From Anaerobiospirillum thomasii (GTDB lineage Bacteria > Pseudomonadota > Gammaproteobacteria > Enterobacterales > Succinivibrionaceae), in the NCBI RefSeq assembly GCF_900445255.1, contig NZ_UAPU01000007.1:946001-1010000 (forward strand): a stretch of DNA of 64,000 bases. The letters run 5' to 3'. The notes below the pieces were generated by a model. That model made no database searches and was not told the DNA's origin. It saw only the letters and a list, made by a program, of their open reading frames with translations. Below are positions 8,450 to 19,800 of the stretch, one piece after another. The position numbers and the translations under genes were made by a program. Each line of letters opens with the position of its first letter. Position 1 is the stretch's first letter.

Positions 8450-8464
8450 ACTGTTAAACTCGGG
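8450..8464. repeat. Right terminal inverted repeat of element B
   Basis: ACTGTTAAACTCGGG is the inverse complement of 1-15 with a single mismatch. Confidence 0.7.
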
Positions 8465-8504
8465 TTTATTTTGCAAACAACAATATATACAGATACAGCT
8501 ATGC

Positions 8505-8510
8505 TCTTTT
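8505..8510. repeat. Target-site duplication of element C, left copy
   Basis: TCTTTT here and at 10829-10834 directly flank the 26-bp inverted repeats of element C. Confidence 0.75.
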
Positions 8511-10828
8511 CCCTGAGATCGCAGGTTAAAAATACCTAGTTTTTTTTATTTTTCTTTATCCTACCAAAAATTCCTTGTTATCAATCAAATTTTTTTTGAA
8601 TTATTTTTCTAAATGCCTTGACTTTTTTCTTGTTTTATGGTACGATTTACCCAATAGGAGGACATCATGGCCAGTAAAGATAAGAATCAAAATCACCCAG
8701 TTTTCAAGAACGTTGTTGCCAGCAAGAGAACCTATGCCTATGCTCTCTTGCAGGGGAAATCTGTATGGAATGCTGAAAAAGGCTATTCAACCCGTGTGGC
8801 ACCAACTCAGATTGGATCTATCAAAAGCAAAGATGGTATTGGTGAGTGTGTTTTTAATATTAACTTTCTCTCTGAAAATCCTGAGTTTATTCCATGGAAG
8901 GTTATACGTGTGGGGCAGGGAAAGTTTGAGTACGAAAGACGCTCAGAAGCTGAAATCAAGGAAATAAAACAAAAACTAGCCGACTCTCAGGATATTTTGG
9001 ATGATATTAAAGCAAATCCATCTAAACCTGGCATACGCACCAAGGCCTCTGTTGCTAGAAATTCTGGCTCTGCTACCCCCAAGACCTGCGGCACTGCTCG
9101 TAAGTTTGGCGATTATTATCTGCTCAAATCCTTTATGGATAAGATGCCATCATTTAATATCCTTAAAAAGATTATGCCTGATGACAAATACATCCTGCTG
9201 GTATACATGATAATGACCTGTCTGTCCAAGGGTATTAAATCTATATCTTATGAGATTGAGGCTTTTGTCAGAGAGCACGCTCTTGATTTAGATATAAACT
9301 CTTATAAAGATCATATACAGAGACTGTATAAATACATAGATGAAAACGGCGTTATAAATGAGTTTGCCAAATTTAAAACTCAGTATCATAAAAAGAAAAA
9401 TGGCAATAAGCACATGCAGTTTCTGGCTCTTGATGGTACTAACGTAGACAATGCCGGCAACTGCCTGACTAAGGCACAGTACGGCAAATCTAAAAGCGGT
9501 ACAGACAACAAGGTTATTAATTTTATAACACTGGTTGACCAGAGCACACATGAGCTGTTTTCCACTGTTACATATGCAGGCAATATTACAGATGTGCTGA
9601 CTGTGGAGTCAGTATGCAGGCAGCTTGTGGACAGAGGCGCCGGCGACAATATATCTTTAGTCTGTGACAGGGGATTCTGGTCTATCAACAATATCTCGGC
9701 CATGCTTGAGCATAATATATCCTTTGTGTGCAACTGTAATATAGCCAAGAGCAAACTTATCAAAGAGCAGGTAGATGCAATATCACGCGATCTGCTAAGA
9801 GACAGGGGTCTGGTTTTTAGCAGTAGCGCAGATATTACAGACACTGCTCCTAAACTGCTTGCAGGAAAGACTATACAGCTCCCATGGTCTTATACACAGA
9901 AGATTCTAAGTAAAATGGCAAGAGAAAATAATGAGTCTTACAAGCCTGTAAGGCAAAAAGAGAAAAATCTGTATGTACACTTTATTTTCTCCCGCGAGAT
10001 ATATGAAGAGAGCATGAATAAATATCGGGTTTTAATCAAAGAGCTCAATGATGCCTATGATATAGCCAGCAACTGGCAGGAGGTTATTGCAGGTAAAGAG
10101 CCATCTGAGCTTACTGCCGCTCATACCAATCTTTTAAAAGACAAGCTCGTTGATTTATTTCAATATAGTGATGAGGTTGCAGACACTGACTCCTCTTTTG
10201 ACAAAAAGGAGCAGCCTCAACAACGCTATTACCCAAGATACTATGCCATATCAAGGCTATGCAGACAAATAGCCACCAGAGTTCTGGTTTCTGACTGTGT
10301 GGATAATGTTATTGAGGCAAATGAAATATATGCGCAGAGAAATAATGTAGAGGTGGGCTATAGTATCATTAAAGGCGAGCTTGGAGGCTCTACACTCAAT
10401 GCCTCCACCGATAAGACAGTAAATGCCAAAGTATTCATACTGTCTCTTGCATCAGAGGTGCAAAGACAAATGCTCGAGGCTAATAAAGTCTTTAATAAAG
10501 AGCAGATTAAAAACAATCTGCATCCTGTAAAGCTTTGTCATAACTCATTTAGAGGCACACTGCGCTCTCTGGAGGCTATAGAGGCCACTATTGATAAAGA
10601 AAATGGATCTATAATATTCTCTGGAGGAATATTAAAAAGGCAGTCTGAGTTAATACGCTCATTTGGCATTGAGCCATTAGATACGCTGACACGTGCAGCA
10701 TATGCCAAAGAAGAGGGTTTTAGCTTTAAACGATAGATAAAAAAAGAAGATCTGGTCGCGTCCGGCGGCCGGCTTCTGGTCATGAAATTAAGATTGATTC
10801 TCGGTATGTTTGGTGTGCGATCTTAGGG
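8511..10828 (+). mobile_element. IS4/IS1634-like element C (2,318 bp)
   Basis: Inverted repeats at 8511-8536 and 10803-10828 match at 20 of 26 positions, including a shared TGCGATCT core. TCTTTT duplications flank both ends. It has one intact transposase gene. It sits 46 bp beyond the end of element B and about 35 bp from the tRNA gene. Confidence 0.82.
8667..10736 (+). CDS. IS4/IS1634-like DDE transposase (element C)
   Basis: 689 residues, complete. The catalytic motifs are ALDGTNVDN (Asp near residue 256), VCDRGFWS (Asp near 334) and QRNNVEVGYSIIK (Glu near 562). Between the second Asp and the Glu lies a long helical insertion typical of IS4/IS1634-type transposases. The start is supported by AGGAGG a few bases upstream of the ATG. 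It is clearly different from the transposases of A and B, so it is a separate element type and not a recent copy of either. Confidence 0.85.
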   Translation: MASKDKNQNHPVFKNVVASKRTYAYALLQGKSVWNAEKGYSTRVAPTQIGSIKSKDGIGECVFNINFLSENPEFIPWKVIRVGQGKFEYERRSEAEIKEIKQKLADSQDILDDIKANPSKPGIRTKASVARNSGSATPKTCGTARKFGDYYLLKSFMDKMPSFNILKKIMPDDKYILLVYMIMTCLSKGIKSISYEIEAFVREHALDLDINSYKDHIQRLYKYIDENGVINEFAKFKTQYHKKKNGNKHMQFLALDGTNVDNAGNCLTKAQYGKSKSGTDNKVINFITLVDQSTHELFSTVTYAGNITDVLTVESVCRQLVDRGAGDNISLVCDRGFWSINNISAMLEHNISFVCNCNIAKSKLIKEQVDAISRDLLRDRGLVFSSSADITDTAPKLLAGKTIQLPWSYTQKILSKMARENNESYKPVRQKEKNLYVHFIFSREIYEESMNKYRVLIKELNDAYDIASNWQEVIAGKEPSELTAAHTNLLKDKLVDLFQYSDEVADTDSSFDKKEQPQQRYYPRYYAISRLCRQIATRVLVSDCVDNVIEANEIYAQRNNVEVGYSIIKGELGGSTLNASTDKTVNAKVFILSLASEVQRQMLEANKVFNKEQIKNNLHPVKLCHNSFRGTLRSLEAIEATIDKENGSIIFSGGILKRQSELIRSFGIEPLDTLTRAAYAKEEGFSFKR

Positions 10829-10834
10829 TCTTTT
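10829..10834. repeat. Target-site duplication of element C, right copy
   Basis: TCTTTT matches 8505-8510 and directly follows the right inverted repeat. Confidence 0.75.
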
Positions 10835-10867
10835 AAAAATCATAATCAAGGGATTGTGGTTGAGAAG

Positions 10868-10944
10868 TGGTGGCCCATTCCCGGCTCGAACGGGAGACCC
10901 AACGATTATGAGTCGTTTGCTCTAACCAACTGAGCTAATGGGCC
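10868..10944 (-). tRNA. tRNA with CAT anticodon, probably tRNA-Ile2 (lysidine type)
   Basis: A 77-base cloverleaf with GGCCCAT/ATGGGCC acceptor, GCTC/GAGC D stem, ACGAC-type anticodon arm with CTCATAA loop, TCCCG/CGGGA T stem with TTCGAGC loop, and encoded CCA. A CAT anticodon can be elongator Met, initiator Met or Ile2. The GGCCC acceptor and the CGACTCATAATCG anticodon arm resemble gammaproteobacterial tRNA-Ile(CAT) more than Met. TilS identity cannot be proven from sequence alone. Element C ends about 35 bp away. Confidence 0.85.
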
Positions 10945-11053
10945 ACATATTTGGTGTGCACGTATTATACATAAAGAGCCTATGTGAGTAAAGAGATTAT
11001 TTTACTTAAATACAAGGCTCTTCTGTATATAAGGGCATAGCAAGGCTATTTGG

Positions 11054-12886
11054 CTAATTGTAGCGCCTGTTAATAATCTTGTTTAGTGCAAACATCTCCT
11101 CTAACTGCTTTTGACTTATGTTATTGCCCATAAGCTTTAAACTCTCAACTCTGTCAGATAATGCCCCATAGAGAGTCTGAGCAATAAGCTTGAAAAACAG
11201 CTCGGCTCTGTCTTCAATTGATAATTCAGAGCCATCTGATTTTTTAGGTATAAATAACACATCAACTAAAGCTCTTACTGTTCTTTCACGTTTTGTCTCT
11301 CTGACACTCTCAAGAATGGCTGCCGTACTTACAGCATTATCCCTGTGAATTAATGAAAGATAAAATTCAAGCTCACCTACTCCTCTGACTTTAGCCTTAG
11401 AGCACAAGGATACAAACTCACTGATACGATATTTTTCATAATAAGTCTGTACCACCATAGGCTGCTGCAGAATAAAAGCAATAAGACGGCGCATAGGAGT
11501 GTTGAGCAAATCCCTGCTATCCTCCTTTTTAACTTCACTCTCCTGCCTTGTATAAGCATTATTCTGCTTCTGGACACTTTTCTGCTTTAACATAGAAAAG
11601 AGCACGCTCTGCTCAATATTAAGGGTTGAGGCTAAAAGTCTGATACAGATAGTGCACAATACATCATCTGTAATTCTGCCAATAATCTCAATACATGAGT
11701 TTAGAAAAATCGCCATCTGCGAAGGATCGCTTAGATTAAATCTTTGCTGCTGACTTTTGATTAAAAATTCAGGATAGGACTGCGAGCTGTCTAAAATGGC
11801 ATTAACAGCATCAGCTCCGCCTTCTCTGACTAATGAGTCAGGATCATGTTCTGCAGGCAAAAAGGCAAAGCGCATATCCATAGTGGCATCAATAAAAGGC
11901 GTAATAGTTTCAAAGGCATGCTCTGCAGCCTTGCGTCCTGCATTGTCACCATCATACAGACATATAACCTGTGAAGTGTAGCGAAACATCAGTCTTAGCT
12001 GATTTTCTGTAGTGGCTGTACCAAGTGAGGCTACAGCAATATCAAGGCCATACTGTCTTAGGGCAATAACATCCATATAGCCCTCGACTATGACTATACG
12101 TGATGGTCTGTTGTTGTGGGCCTTTAGCACCTCATACAGGCCAAAGAGCTCTTTTCTCTTTTTAAAGATTGGGCTTTCAGATGTATTAAGATATTTTGGC
12201 TTTTCATCGCCAAGTGTTCTGCCTCCAAAGCTTATAACCCTGCCTTTTATATCAAGTATAGGTATTATGACTCTGCCTCTGAACATAGGAAAAGGCTGAT
12301 TGTTCTTCTCTGATAACTTGAGCATGCCAAGCTCTACAAGTGCCTTAGTATAGGCCTCATTATCCCCTGTCGTGACTTTAAAGTAGTTTTCATAGGAATT
12401 TGGAGCAAAACCGAGCCTGCTTTTGACTATAGTCTCCTCGCTAAGACCTCTTTTTTTGGCAAAATACTCAAGAGCCTCGCGGTTCTGATACAGACATGAG
12501 GTAAAGAATGAGGCGCATTTATCCATGAGATCATAATAAAGATTAAAGCGACCAAGCTGTTCTTTGTCTATACTGCCGCCCTCTTCATACACTACTTCCA
12601 AACCTGCATACTGTGCTGCCTCCTGCACCGCCTCCACAAAGTTTAAATTCTTATATTTCATTATAAAATCAAGCACAGTTCCATGCTCTTTACAGCCAAA
12701 GCAGTAGAACATGCCCTTTGACGGGGTTACAGTAAATGATGGTGACTTTTCTTTATGGAAAGGGCAGCAGCAGGTAAATGACTGAGCTCCTGATTTTTTC
12801 AAAGGCAGATACTGTGAGATAAATTTCTCTATATCAATGGCCGGCATCAGCCTGTCTGCAATAAAACTTTTATTTATAAGAGGCAT
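11054..12886 (-). CDS. dnaG: DNA primase DnaG
   Basis: 610-residue primase that makes RNA primers at the replication fork. The N-terminal CHC2 zinc-binding domain is seen at residues about 38-65 (CCPFHKEK ... FYCFGCKEHG). The TOPRIM domain has VIVEGYMDVIAL and LYDGDNAGR near residues 265-315. The C-terminal 150 residues form the helicase-interaction region and are less conserved. Unlike the common rpsU-dnaG-rpoD arrangement, it stands alone here between a tRNA and apaH. The start ATG at 12886 matches the usual short N-terminus. Confidence 0.97.
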   Translation of the reverse strand: MPLINKSFIADRLMPAIDIEKFISQYLPLKKSGAQSFTCCCPFHKEKSPSFTVTPSKGMFYCFGCKEHGTVLDFIMKYKNLNFVEAVQEAAQYAGLEVVYEEGGSIDKEQLGRFNLYYDLMDKCASFFTSCLYQNREALEYFAKKRGLSEETIVKSRLGFAPNSYENYFKVTTGDNEAYTKALVELGMLKLSEKNNQPFPMFRGRVIIPILDIKGRVISFGGRTLGDEKPKYLNTSESPIFKKRKELFGLYEVLKAHNNRPSRIVIVEGYMDVIALRQYGLDIAVASLGTATTENQLRLMFRYTSQVICLYDGDNAGRKAAEHAFETITPFIDATMDMRFAFLPAEHDPDSLVREGGADAVNAILDSSQSYPEFLIKSQQQRFNLSDPSQMAIFLNSCIEIIGRITDDVLCTICIRLLASTLNIEQSVLFSMLKQKSVQKQNNAYTRQESEVKKEDSRDLLNTPMRRLIAFILQQPMVVQTYYEKYRISEFVSLCSKAKVRGVGELEFYLSLIHRDNAVSTAAILESVRETKRERTVRALVDVLFIPKKSDGSELSIEDRAELFFKLIAQTLYGALSDRVESLKLMGNNISQKQLEEMFALNKIINRRYN

Positions 12887-12981
12887 GGTTAAATTTCCGT
12901 ATCAGAGTAGCATTATTATAACAAGCTAAGGCCTATTCTTTCTTTTGTAATTATTCACAAATATACATCTATGCTTTAAAA

Positions 12982-13010
12982 TTGAATTTATCTTTTTTAT
13001 ACACTAATAA
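12982..13010 (+). promoter_or_regulatory. Candidate promoter of apaH
   Basis: TTGAAT at 12982-12987 and TAATAA at 13005-13010 with 17 bp between them, about 20 bp before the apaH ATG. A tentative call. Confidence 0.4.
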
Positions 13011-13030
13011 TATCAGGCATTTAAATCAAG

Positions 13031-13882
13031 ATGGCAACATATTGTATAGGCGACGTGCATGGCTGCTACAATGAGCTCAAAGAGCTATTGTGCAAAATAG
13101 AATTCAATGTTCAAAAAGACTATCTTATCTTTACCGGCGATCTTATAGGCCGTGGACCATATCCTGATAAAACACTCGATCTTATTATGTCATTTGGCGA
13201 TCACGCCACTGCCACCCTGGGCAATCACGATGTAAACTTTCTTGCAGTAGAGGCAGGCATTGTCAAGTCGCGTGCTAAAGATAATCTTGAGGTTTTACTC
13301 AACTCACAGCGCCGTCATGAGTATGTACAGTATCTTTGCTCTCTGCCTTTTTTACATGTGGACAAGCAAAAGCAGCTTGCTGTATGTCATGCAGGCCTTT
13401 ACCCTCTCTGGTCCTTTGCCGATGCTAAAAGACGCGCAAAGGAATTATCTGCTGTTTTAAAAGATGATGTAAAACGTCAGATCCTTTTACTTAATATGTA
13501 TGGCAACACACCTGAGGCCTATGTTCCTGGTATGCAGGGTCTGGCGCTGTGGCGCTTTACTTTAAATGCCTTTACCCGCATGCGCCTTTGCGATGCGGCA
13601 GGTACTCTTGATTTTAAAAACTCGGCTATTGCCCCCTCACAGGTCAAAGATCAGGGGCTGTATCCATGGTTTGATCTGGGCGATATCGGTCGTGGCAAAA
13701 ACAAGCAGTATACAGTTGTCTTTGGACACTGGGCGGCCCTTGGAGCTAAATGTCAAAAGGAGCATGTTATAGCTTTGGACACTGGTTGTGTCTGGGGCGA
13801 CAGACTCTCTGCCTGGCGCTATGATGATGACAGGATCTTCTCGGTAAAATCTGTAGGCTATTCTGAGATTAAAAATGCATAA
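13031..13882 (+). CDS. apaH: Bis(5'-nucleosyl)-tetraphosphatase (symmetrical) ApaH
   Basis: 283 residues, close to the usual ApaH length. It splits Ap4A into two ADP and belongs to the metallophosphatase superfamily. The metal-binding motifs GDVHG (residues about 7-11), GDLIGRGP (about 36-43) and GNHD (about 63-66) are all present, and CHAGLYP follows near residue 120. It is convergent with folA and separated from it by a shared hairpin. In enterobacteria apaH and folA are also neighbours, so the proximity is conserved although the operon differs. Confidence 0.96.
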   Translation: MATYCIGDVHGCYNELKELLCKIEFNVQKDYLIFTGDLIGRGPYPDKTLDLIMSFGDHATATLGNHDVNFLAVEAGIVKSRAKDNLEVLLNSQRRHEYVQYLCSLPFLHVDKQKQLAVCHAGLYPLWSFADAKRRAKELSAVLKDDVKRQILLLNMYGNTPEAYVPGMQGLALWRFTLNAFTRMRLCDAAGTLDFKNSAIAPSQVKDQGLYPWFDLGDIGRGKNKQYTVVFGHWAALGAKCQKEHVIALDTGCVWGDRLSAWRYDDDRIFSVKSVGYSEIKNA

Positions 13883-13885
13883 AAT

Positions 13886-13912
13886 TTAAGGCAGAGAAAT
13901 CTGCCTTAATTA
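13886..13912. terminator. Bidirectional terminator between apaH and folA
   Basis: TTAAGGCAGA and TCTGCCTTAA form a perfect 10-bp stem with a GAAA loop between two convergent genes. T-rich sequence follows on the plus side. Confidence 0.7.
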
Positions 13913-13913
13913 T

Positions 13914-14402
13914 TTATCTTACCCAGGTTTCAAAACTGTAGCTGCACTCAAGATCGGGTGCAAAATGCTCAGTCTTGTTCTCAAGTCTGAAATTTAAATG
14001 TGAAAAATCAGGGAAGAAGGTATCCCCTTCAAAATCTCTGTTTATACGTGTCAGATGTATAACATCAGTCAATGCCAGAGCCTCTTTGTACAGTGCAAAA
14101 CCACCTGTAATCATTATTTTTTCACTGTCTTTAAAGAGCTCAATGGCCGCCTGTAAAGATGGGACAAGATGCAGATGCTCATCATGCACTCCAAGATCTG
14201 CAGCTCTGGTTACTACCACATTTTCTCTTTGTGGCAATACTCTGCCCACAGACTCAAAGGTTCTGCGCCCCATCACTATAGGATGAGGAACAGTTACAGC
14301 CTTAAAATGCTTAAGATCGTCGCTTAAATGCCAGGGAATTTTCTTATCTTTGCCAATAACAAAATTCCTGGCTATAGCCACTACTATTTCAACTGATGCC
14401 AT
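13914..14402 (-). CDS. folA: Dihydrofolate reductase
   Basis: 162 residues, the standard chromosomal DHFR size. It reduces dihydrofolate to tetrahydrofolate with NADPH. The N-terminal VAIARNFVIGKDKKIPWHL contains the Trp and the loop residues of the active site. The acid appears within LSDDLKHFK, and VMGRRTFES and the MITGG motif bind NADPH. The gene starts 2 bp after the obgE stop codon, so it is probably cotranscribed with obgE, an unusual partner for folA. Confidence 0.96.
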   Translation of the reverse strand: MASVEIVVAIARNFVIGKDKKIPWHLSDDLKHFKAVTVPHPIVMGRRTFESVGRVLPQRENVVVTRAADLGVHDEHLHLVPSLQAAIELFKDSEKIMITGGFALYKEALALTDVIHLTRINRDFEGDTFFPDFSHLNFRLENKTEHFAPDLECSYSFETWVR

Positions 14403-14404
14403 TA

Positions 14405-15601
<1,197 letters not shown>

Positions 15602-15661
15602 TTAGCTTAAAGAAGATATATGTCTAGTATATAGAAAATATAAGGGAAAGAGGTTTTTATG

Positions 15662-15693
15662 AATAAAAAACCCCGCTGATGCGGGGCCTTTTT
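15662..15693 (-). terminator. Terminator after rpmA
   Basis: On the minus strand CCCCGC-ATCA-GCGGGG is followed by a run of T. It lies between rpmA and obgE, so it may act as an attenuator for obgE-folA. Confidence 0.8.
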
Positions 15694-15708
15694 ACAAATC
15701 AAGCTGAA

Positions 15709-15975
15709 TTAAGCAACCTGCTCTTCAACGATCTGTACAAACTTACGGCCCTTAGGACCACGAGTTACAAACTGAACCTTGCCAGTCTTCTTGGCAAATA
15801 AGGTATCATCACGGCCGATACCTACGTTCTCACCTGGGTGGAAGTGGGTACCGCGCTGACGAACGATGATGCTGCCAGCTGAAACTAACTCACCAGCGTA
15901 ACGCTTTACACCTAAACGCTGAGCCTGGGAATCGCGGCCGTTACGAACGGAACCGCCAGCTTTTTTGTGTGCCAT
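15709..15975 (-). CDS. rpmA: 50S ribosomal protein L27
   Basis: 88 residues. The start MAHKKAGGS and the motif [27 protein letters not shown] (residues about 23-49) are diagnostic. The flexible N-terminus reaches the peptidyl transferase centre. It begins 13 bp after rplU and is followed by a terminator. Confidence 0.98.
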   Translation of the reverse strand: MAHKKAGGSVRNGRDSQAQRLGVKRYAGELVSAGSIIVRQRGTHFHPGENVGIGRDDTLFAKKTGKVQFVTRGPKGRKFVQIVEEQVA

Positions 15976-15988
15976 TTATTCCTAACTC

Positions 15989-16300
15989 CTAACCGGCAAT
16001 ACCGGTAATCTTTAAATCTGTGTACCACTGACGGTGGCCAGTAACCTTCTGATGGTGCTTACGACGACGGAATTTAACAATCTTAATCTTCTCGCCACCG
16101 TGAACGCCTAAAACCTCAGCAGTAACCTTTGCACCTTCAACGTAAGGAGCGCCAACCTTGATGTTAGTGCCATCTGAAAGTAATAAAACTTTGTCTAATT
16201 CAATGGTGCTGCCAGCTTCAGCATCGAGGAGCTCAACGCTTAGCACGTCGCCCTCGGAGACCTTGTGCTGTTTACCGCCGCAAAATATAACCGCGTACAT
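15989..16300 (-). CDS. rplU: 50S ribosomal protein L21
   Basis: 103 residues, the same length as in E. coli. The start [18 protein letters not shown] and the C-terminal [16 protein letters not shown] are typical L21 motifs. A CGGAG ribosome-binding site precedes the ATG. It is the first gene of rplU-rpmA, with a good promoter about 95 bp upstream. Confidence 0.98.
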   Translation of the reverse strand: MYAVIFCGGKQHKVSEGDVLSVELLDAEAGSTIELDKVLLLSDGTNIKVGAPYVEGAKVTAEVLGVHGGEKIKIVKFRRRKHHQKVTGHRQWYTDLKITGIAG

Positions 16301-16393
16301 AGCTCAAACTCCGGTTAACTGCAGGATGCTGTTTGCTCCCGCGTTAAAAAAATTCATAAACAGTAAGCCCATTAAGGGCAATAATGGAGGCGT

Positions 16394-16422
16394 ATTTTAC
16401 ATATAATTTACATAAAATGCAA
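16394..16422 (-). promoter_or_regulatory. Promoter of rplU-rpmA
   Basis: On the minus strand TTGCAT and TAAAAT are separated by exactly 17 bp, giving a leader of about 90 nt. A second possible -10 (TATAAT, 16571-16576) lacks a good -35 box. The rest of 16423-16836 contains no gene I can support. Its right part is the upstream region of the mscK-like gene. Confidence 0.6.
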
Positions 16423-16854
16423 TAAAATATATGCACTTCACATAAAATGTAAAACCCAGAGAGCAGCTCGTCTTATATTAGGCTTTGACAGGGTAACTTT
16501 ATCTTTGATCTTAGCTTTTAAAGAGAGGCTTGCCGTATGTAATCTCTACAGGACTTTTCGCCCGTGCAAAATTATACACTTAATTTTTATAAATGTATAG
16601 ACTTAAGCCTGCCTTTATTTACACTCTCAATTCCATTGTTTCTTAAACGAAGGTTTATCTTTTTAAAACATACCTGATACGGCAGTTACATCTCTTTTCA
16701 GCCTGAGTCTTTCATCGTCTTTACAGAAAAAGCCTCAGTTGTGATAAAACTAAGATTTAATTTCATCTTTATACTGTATTTTTCTTTATTCTTACCAGCA
16801 TTTATTATATAAAAGACGATATAGCCTTAATATATCATGATTTTTAGGAAAACT

Positions 16855-19800
16855 ATGCTCAACAGTCTGCGCTTTTTATGTTTTGCCATTTTTGCCACTG
16901 TATTGTGTGCACAGGCAAACGCTACAGAAAATATCACAAGCAGTACACAGCAGCTTGATGTCATTGCAAATGATGAGGTAACAGACCCTTTAAGCCACAC
17001 CTCGCTGAATGTGACAGCCCTTGAACACGAGCGCAAAAAGATTGAGCAGTATATTGAAGAGATAAACTCACAAGGAGCACTGTCTGATGAGGCCAAGCAG
17101 TCGCAGATAAATACTCTAAGACAGACTGACAGCTATTATGACAAGCTTATAACTCTGCATGAGAATGAAAAAAGCTTTTCAGACTCCATAGAAAACCTGC
17201 CAAATCAGATTAAAAAATATGAGAAACTGCTTGGCAAGGCCAATGAACAGTACTCAAAAGAGCCCCCATCTGTTTCAGACCTTACCGAAAAGGAGATAAC
17301 AGAGGAGCTTAATAAACTTACAGGCCGTCAAAAGCAGGTTCAGGAAAATCTCAACCAGGCCAACAGTGAATATGTAAACTATCAGTCACTGCCAAATAAA
17401 GCCCAGGATATCATTACTCAGAATACAAATGAGCTAAATGCTCTCAATATGAAGCTTACAGAGACCAAGCCTCTGTCCAAGTATGAAATACAGCTTGTCA
17501 GAACCAAAATAGTCTACTTTGAGGCTGAAAATCTCTTTTTACAAAAGCAGTTAAACTACAGAACACAGCTGCAGGATGTATCAAATTACAGAATCAAGAT
17601 TCTGTCTTTGGAAAATAAATATCTGACAGATTACATACGCTCACTGCAGACCAGGCAGAATGAGATAATATCTGATAATCTTATCAATGAATCACCAACT
17701 GCAAATGAAGAGCTGCTGTCCATTCCTGCCCTTAAGGCACAGTTTGACAGAAACAAGGCTCTTATCAACTACATTGACAACCGCCTTAAGGACAATGTCA
17801 GAATGCGTCAGGAATTTCTTGATGTGGAAAATGCCCTGGCCTCTGTCAAACAGATTGAGAAAAACCTCAATGAACAGCTCAATCAGCTTGACGGCTCACT
17901 TATTCTCTCGCGTCTTTTAAACCGTCAGCAAAGTGAGATTCCGTCTGTTCAGATATCATTCAATCTTGATGAGCTCATACCTAATCTCAATATCTGGATG
18001 TATGATCTTAGAAACTTCAGAGACAATATTTTTGACATTAATTCCTATGTAGATAATGTCATCAAGGAAAACCCTACTCTTAAAGATCACAAGACAGAGA
18101 TTGAGAGTATAGTGCGTCAAAGACGTGTGCTTTATGATCAGCTCTATCAGGGCCTGTCAGAGGCACAGACTCTGGCTATCAAATTAAAGCTCAACTACAA
18201 TGAGTACATAGATATAAAAAACAAGGTATCAGCCCTCATCAATGATCATTTGTTCTGGCTGGCCTCAAATCTGCCTCTTGGCAGAGACTTTATCGTATCT
18301 TTGCCTACAACCATAAAACTGCAGCTGCTTTCTATCAAGACTACGCTGTTTTCAGATGGTTTTATCAGCAATGCTGACAATATACTGCTACCTGTAGTTA
18401 TTCCTTTGCTGCTGCTTGGCGGCTTTATATCCTTTATCCGCCGCTATATAGTCAGAATAGACAATAAACTTGCCATGCGTCTTGACAAGGCCACAGACGG
18501 CTATCTTGTCACTCCTATTGCCCTGTTTAATAAATTTATTTTAATTATTCCAAAGGCAGTGCTGATTATTATCATAGGCTCGCTTATTATCTATACAGCC
18601 CTTGAAAATCCTACATCACACTATCGCGTCATGGGCATGCTGGCTCTGCACGTTGTGGTGTTCCTGTTCTTCCTTGAAATACTGCGCACCAACTCTCTGT
18701 CGCAAAGACACTTTAGTACACCGCCTGATAAAGTTGTCATGCAAAGGGCCTTTATTGATAAAGTCTGGTTTGCAGTTATTCCTGTATTGACCATTGCCAA
18801 TATCAGAGAGATTGAGCCTATAAAAATTTCGGCTGATATCTTTGGCTTTTTGATTGTGTACAGCTCCTGTCTGTATCTGACCTATATTATTTTAAAGACA
18901 TTAAAGACCAAGTTTGAAAATGAGGATCTGCAGTTTAAAGACTGGGTACAGTCCATCTTTGCCATTACCGTACCTCTGTCTTTAATCATAATGCTCTCAC
19001 TTGGCTACTACTATACGGCCATCAAACTGATTAATCGCTTTGCCTATACATTTTATATATGTATGCTCTATGTGCTGGTATCAAATCTCATACGCCGTGA
19101 GCTATATGTAGCTGAAATCAAACTTTTGCGCACCTCAAAGATAAAGCAGCTTTTAGAAAAGAACAAAACTGAAGAGGAGTCACGCCGCAACAGCAAAAAT
19201 ATCAAAGGCAGACTACCGGATCTGTCAACACTGCGTCACAAGACCAATAAAATTGAACAGCTACGCTTTGAGCTTATCAATACCAAGGCCTTTAAACTTA
19301 TAAATATATTCCTACTCGTTGGTACTGCATGTCTTCTGTATCTGCAGTGGAGTGATTTGGCCGGCGTATTAAGTTTCCTTGATACCATATCACTGTGGAC
19401 CTCAAAGTCTGTGGTTGATGGCAAGGAGATTGTTACTATTTCACTGACTCTTGCAGATCTTACTGCAGCTATAATCATCCTTATAGTCTCGGTAATTCTT
19501 AACAGAAACCTGCCGCCTCTGCTTGAGCGTCTGTTTATGCTCAAATTCTCCATAGGGCATAAGAGCACAAGCTATACAGTAAAGATTATTACCTCGTATC
19601 TGATTACAGCTTTAGGTATTATCTTTGCCGCAAGTGCCCTTGGCATCAGCTGGGATAATCTGCAGTGGCTGGTGGCTGCTTTATCTGTGGGTCTTGGTTT
19701 TGGCCTGCAGGAGATCTTCGCCAACTTTGTATCAGGTCTTATCATTCTCTTTGAAAGACAGATCCGTGTAGGCGACATCATTACTCTAAATGGTCTGTCT

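Larger units (their letters stand above)
1..8464 (+). mobile_element. IS1634-like element B, interrupted by two other insertions
   Basis: Terminal inverted repeats are seen at 1-15 and 8450-8464 (14 of 15 positions match). Removing element A (22-1995 plus one copy of its TTGTAA duplication) and the IS21-like element (2354-6364 plus one ATAT) leaves roughly 2.5 kb with one transposase gene, its promoter and its terminator, a normal size for this type. The left end may begin before position 1, so the flanking duplication of B cannot be checked. The transposase is dead as it stands because its gene is split. Confidence 0.75.

Noticed and set aside
22-10828. Composite transposon made from elements A and C
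   Set aside because: A and C encode different transposases and have unrelated ends, so they cannot move the region together.
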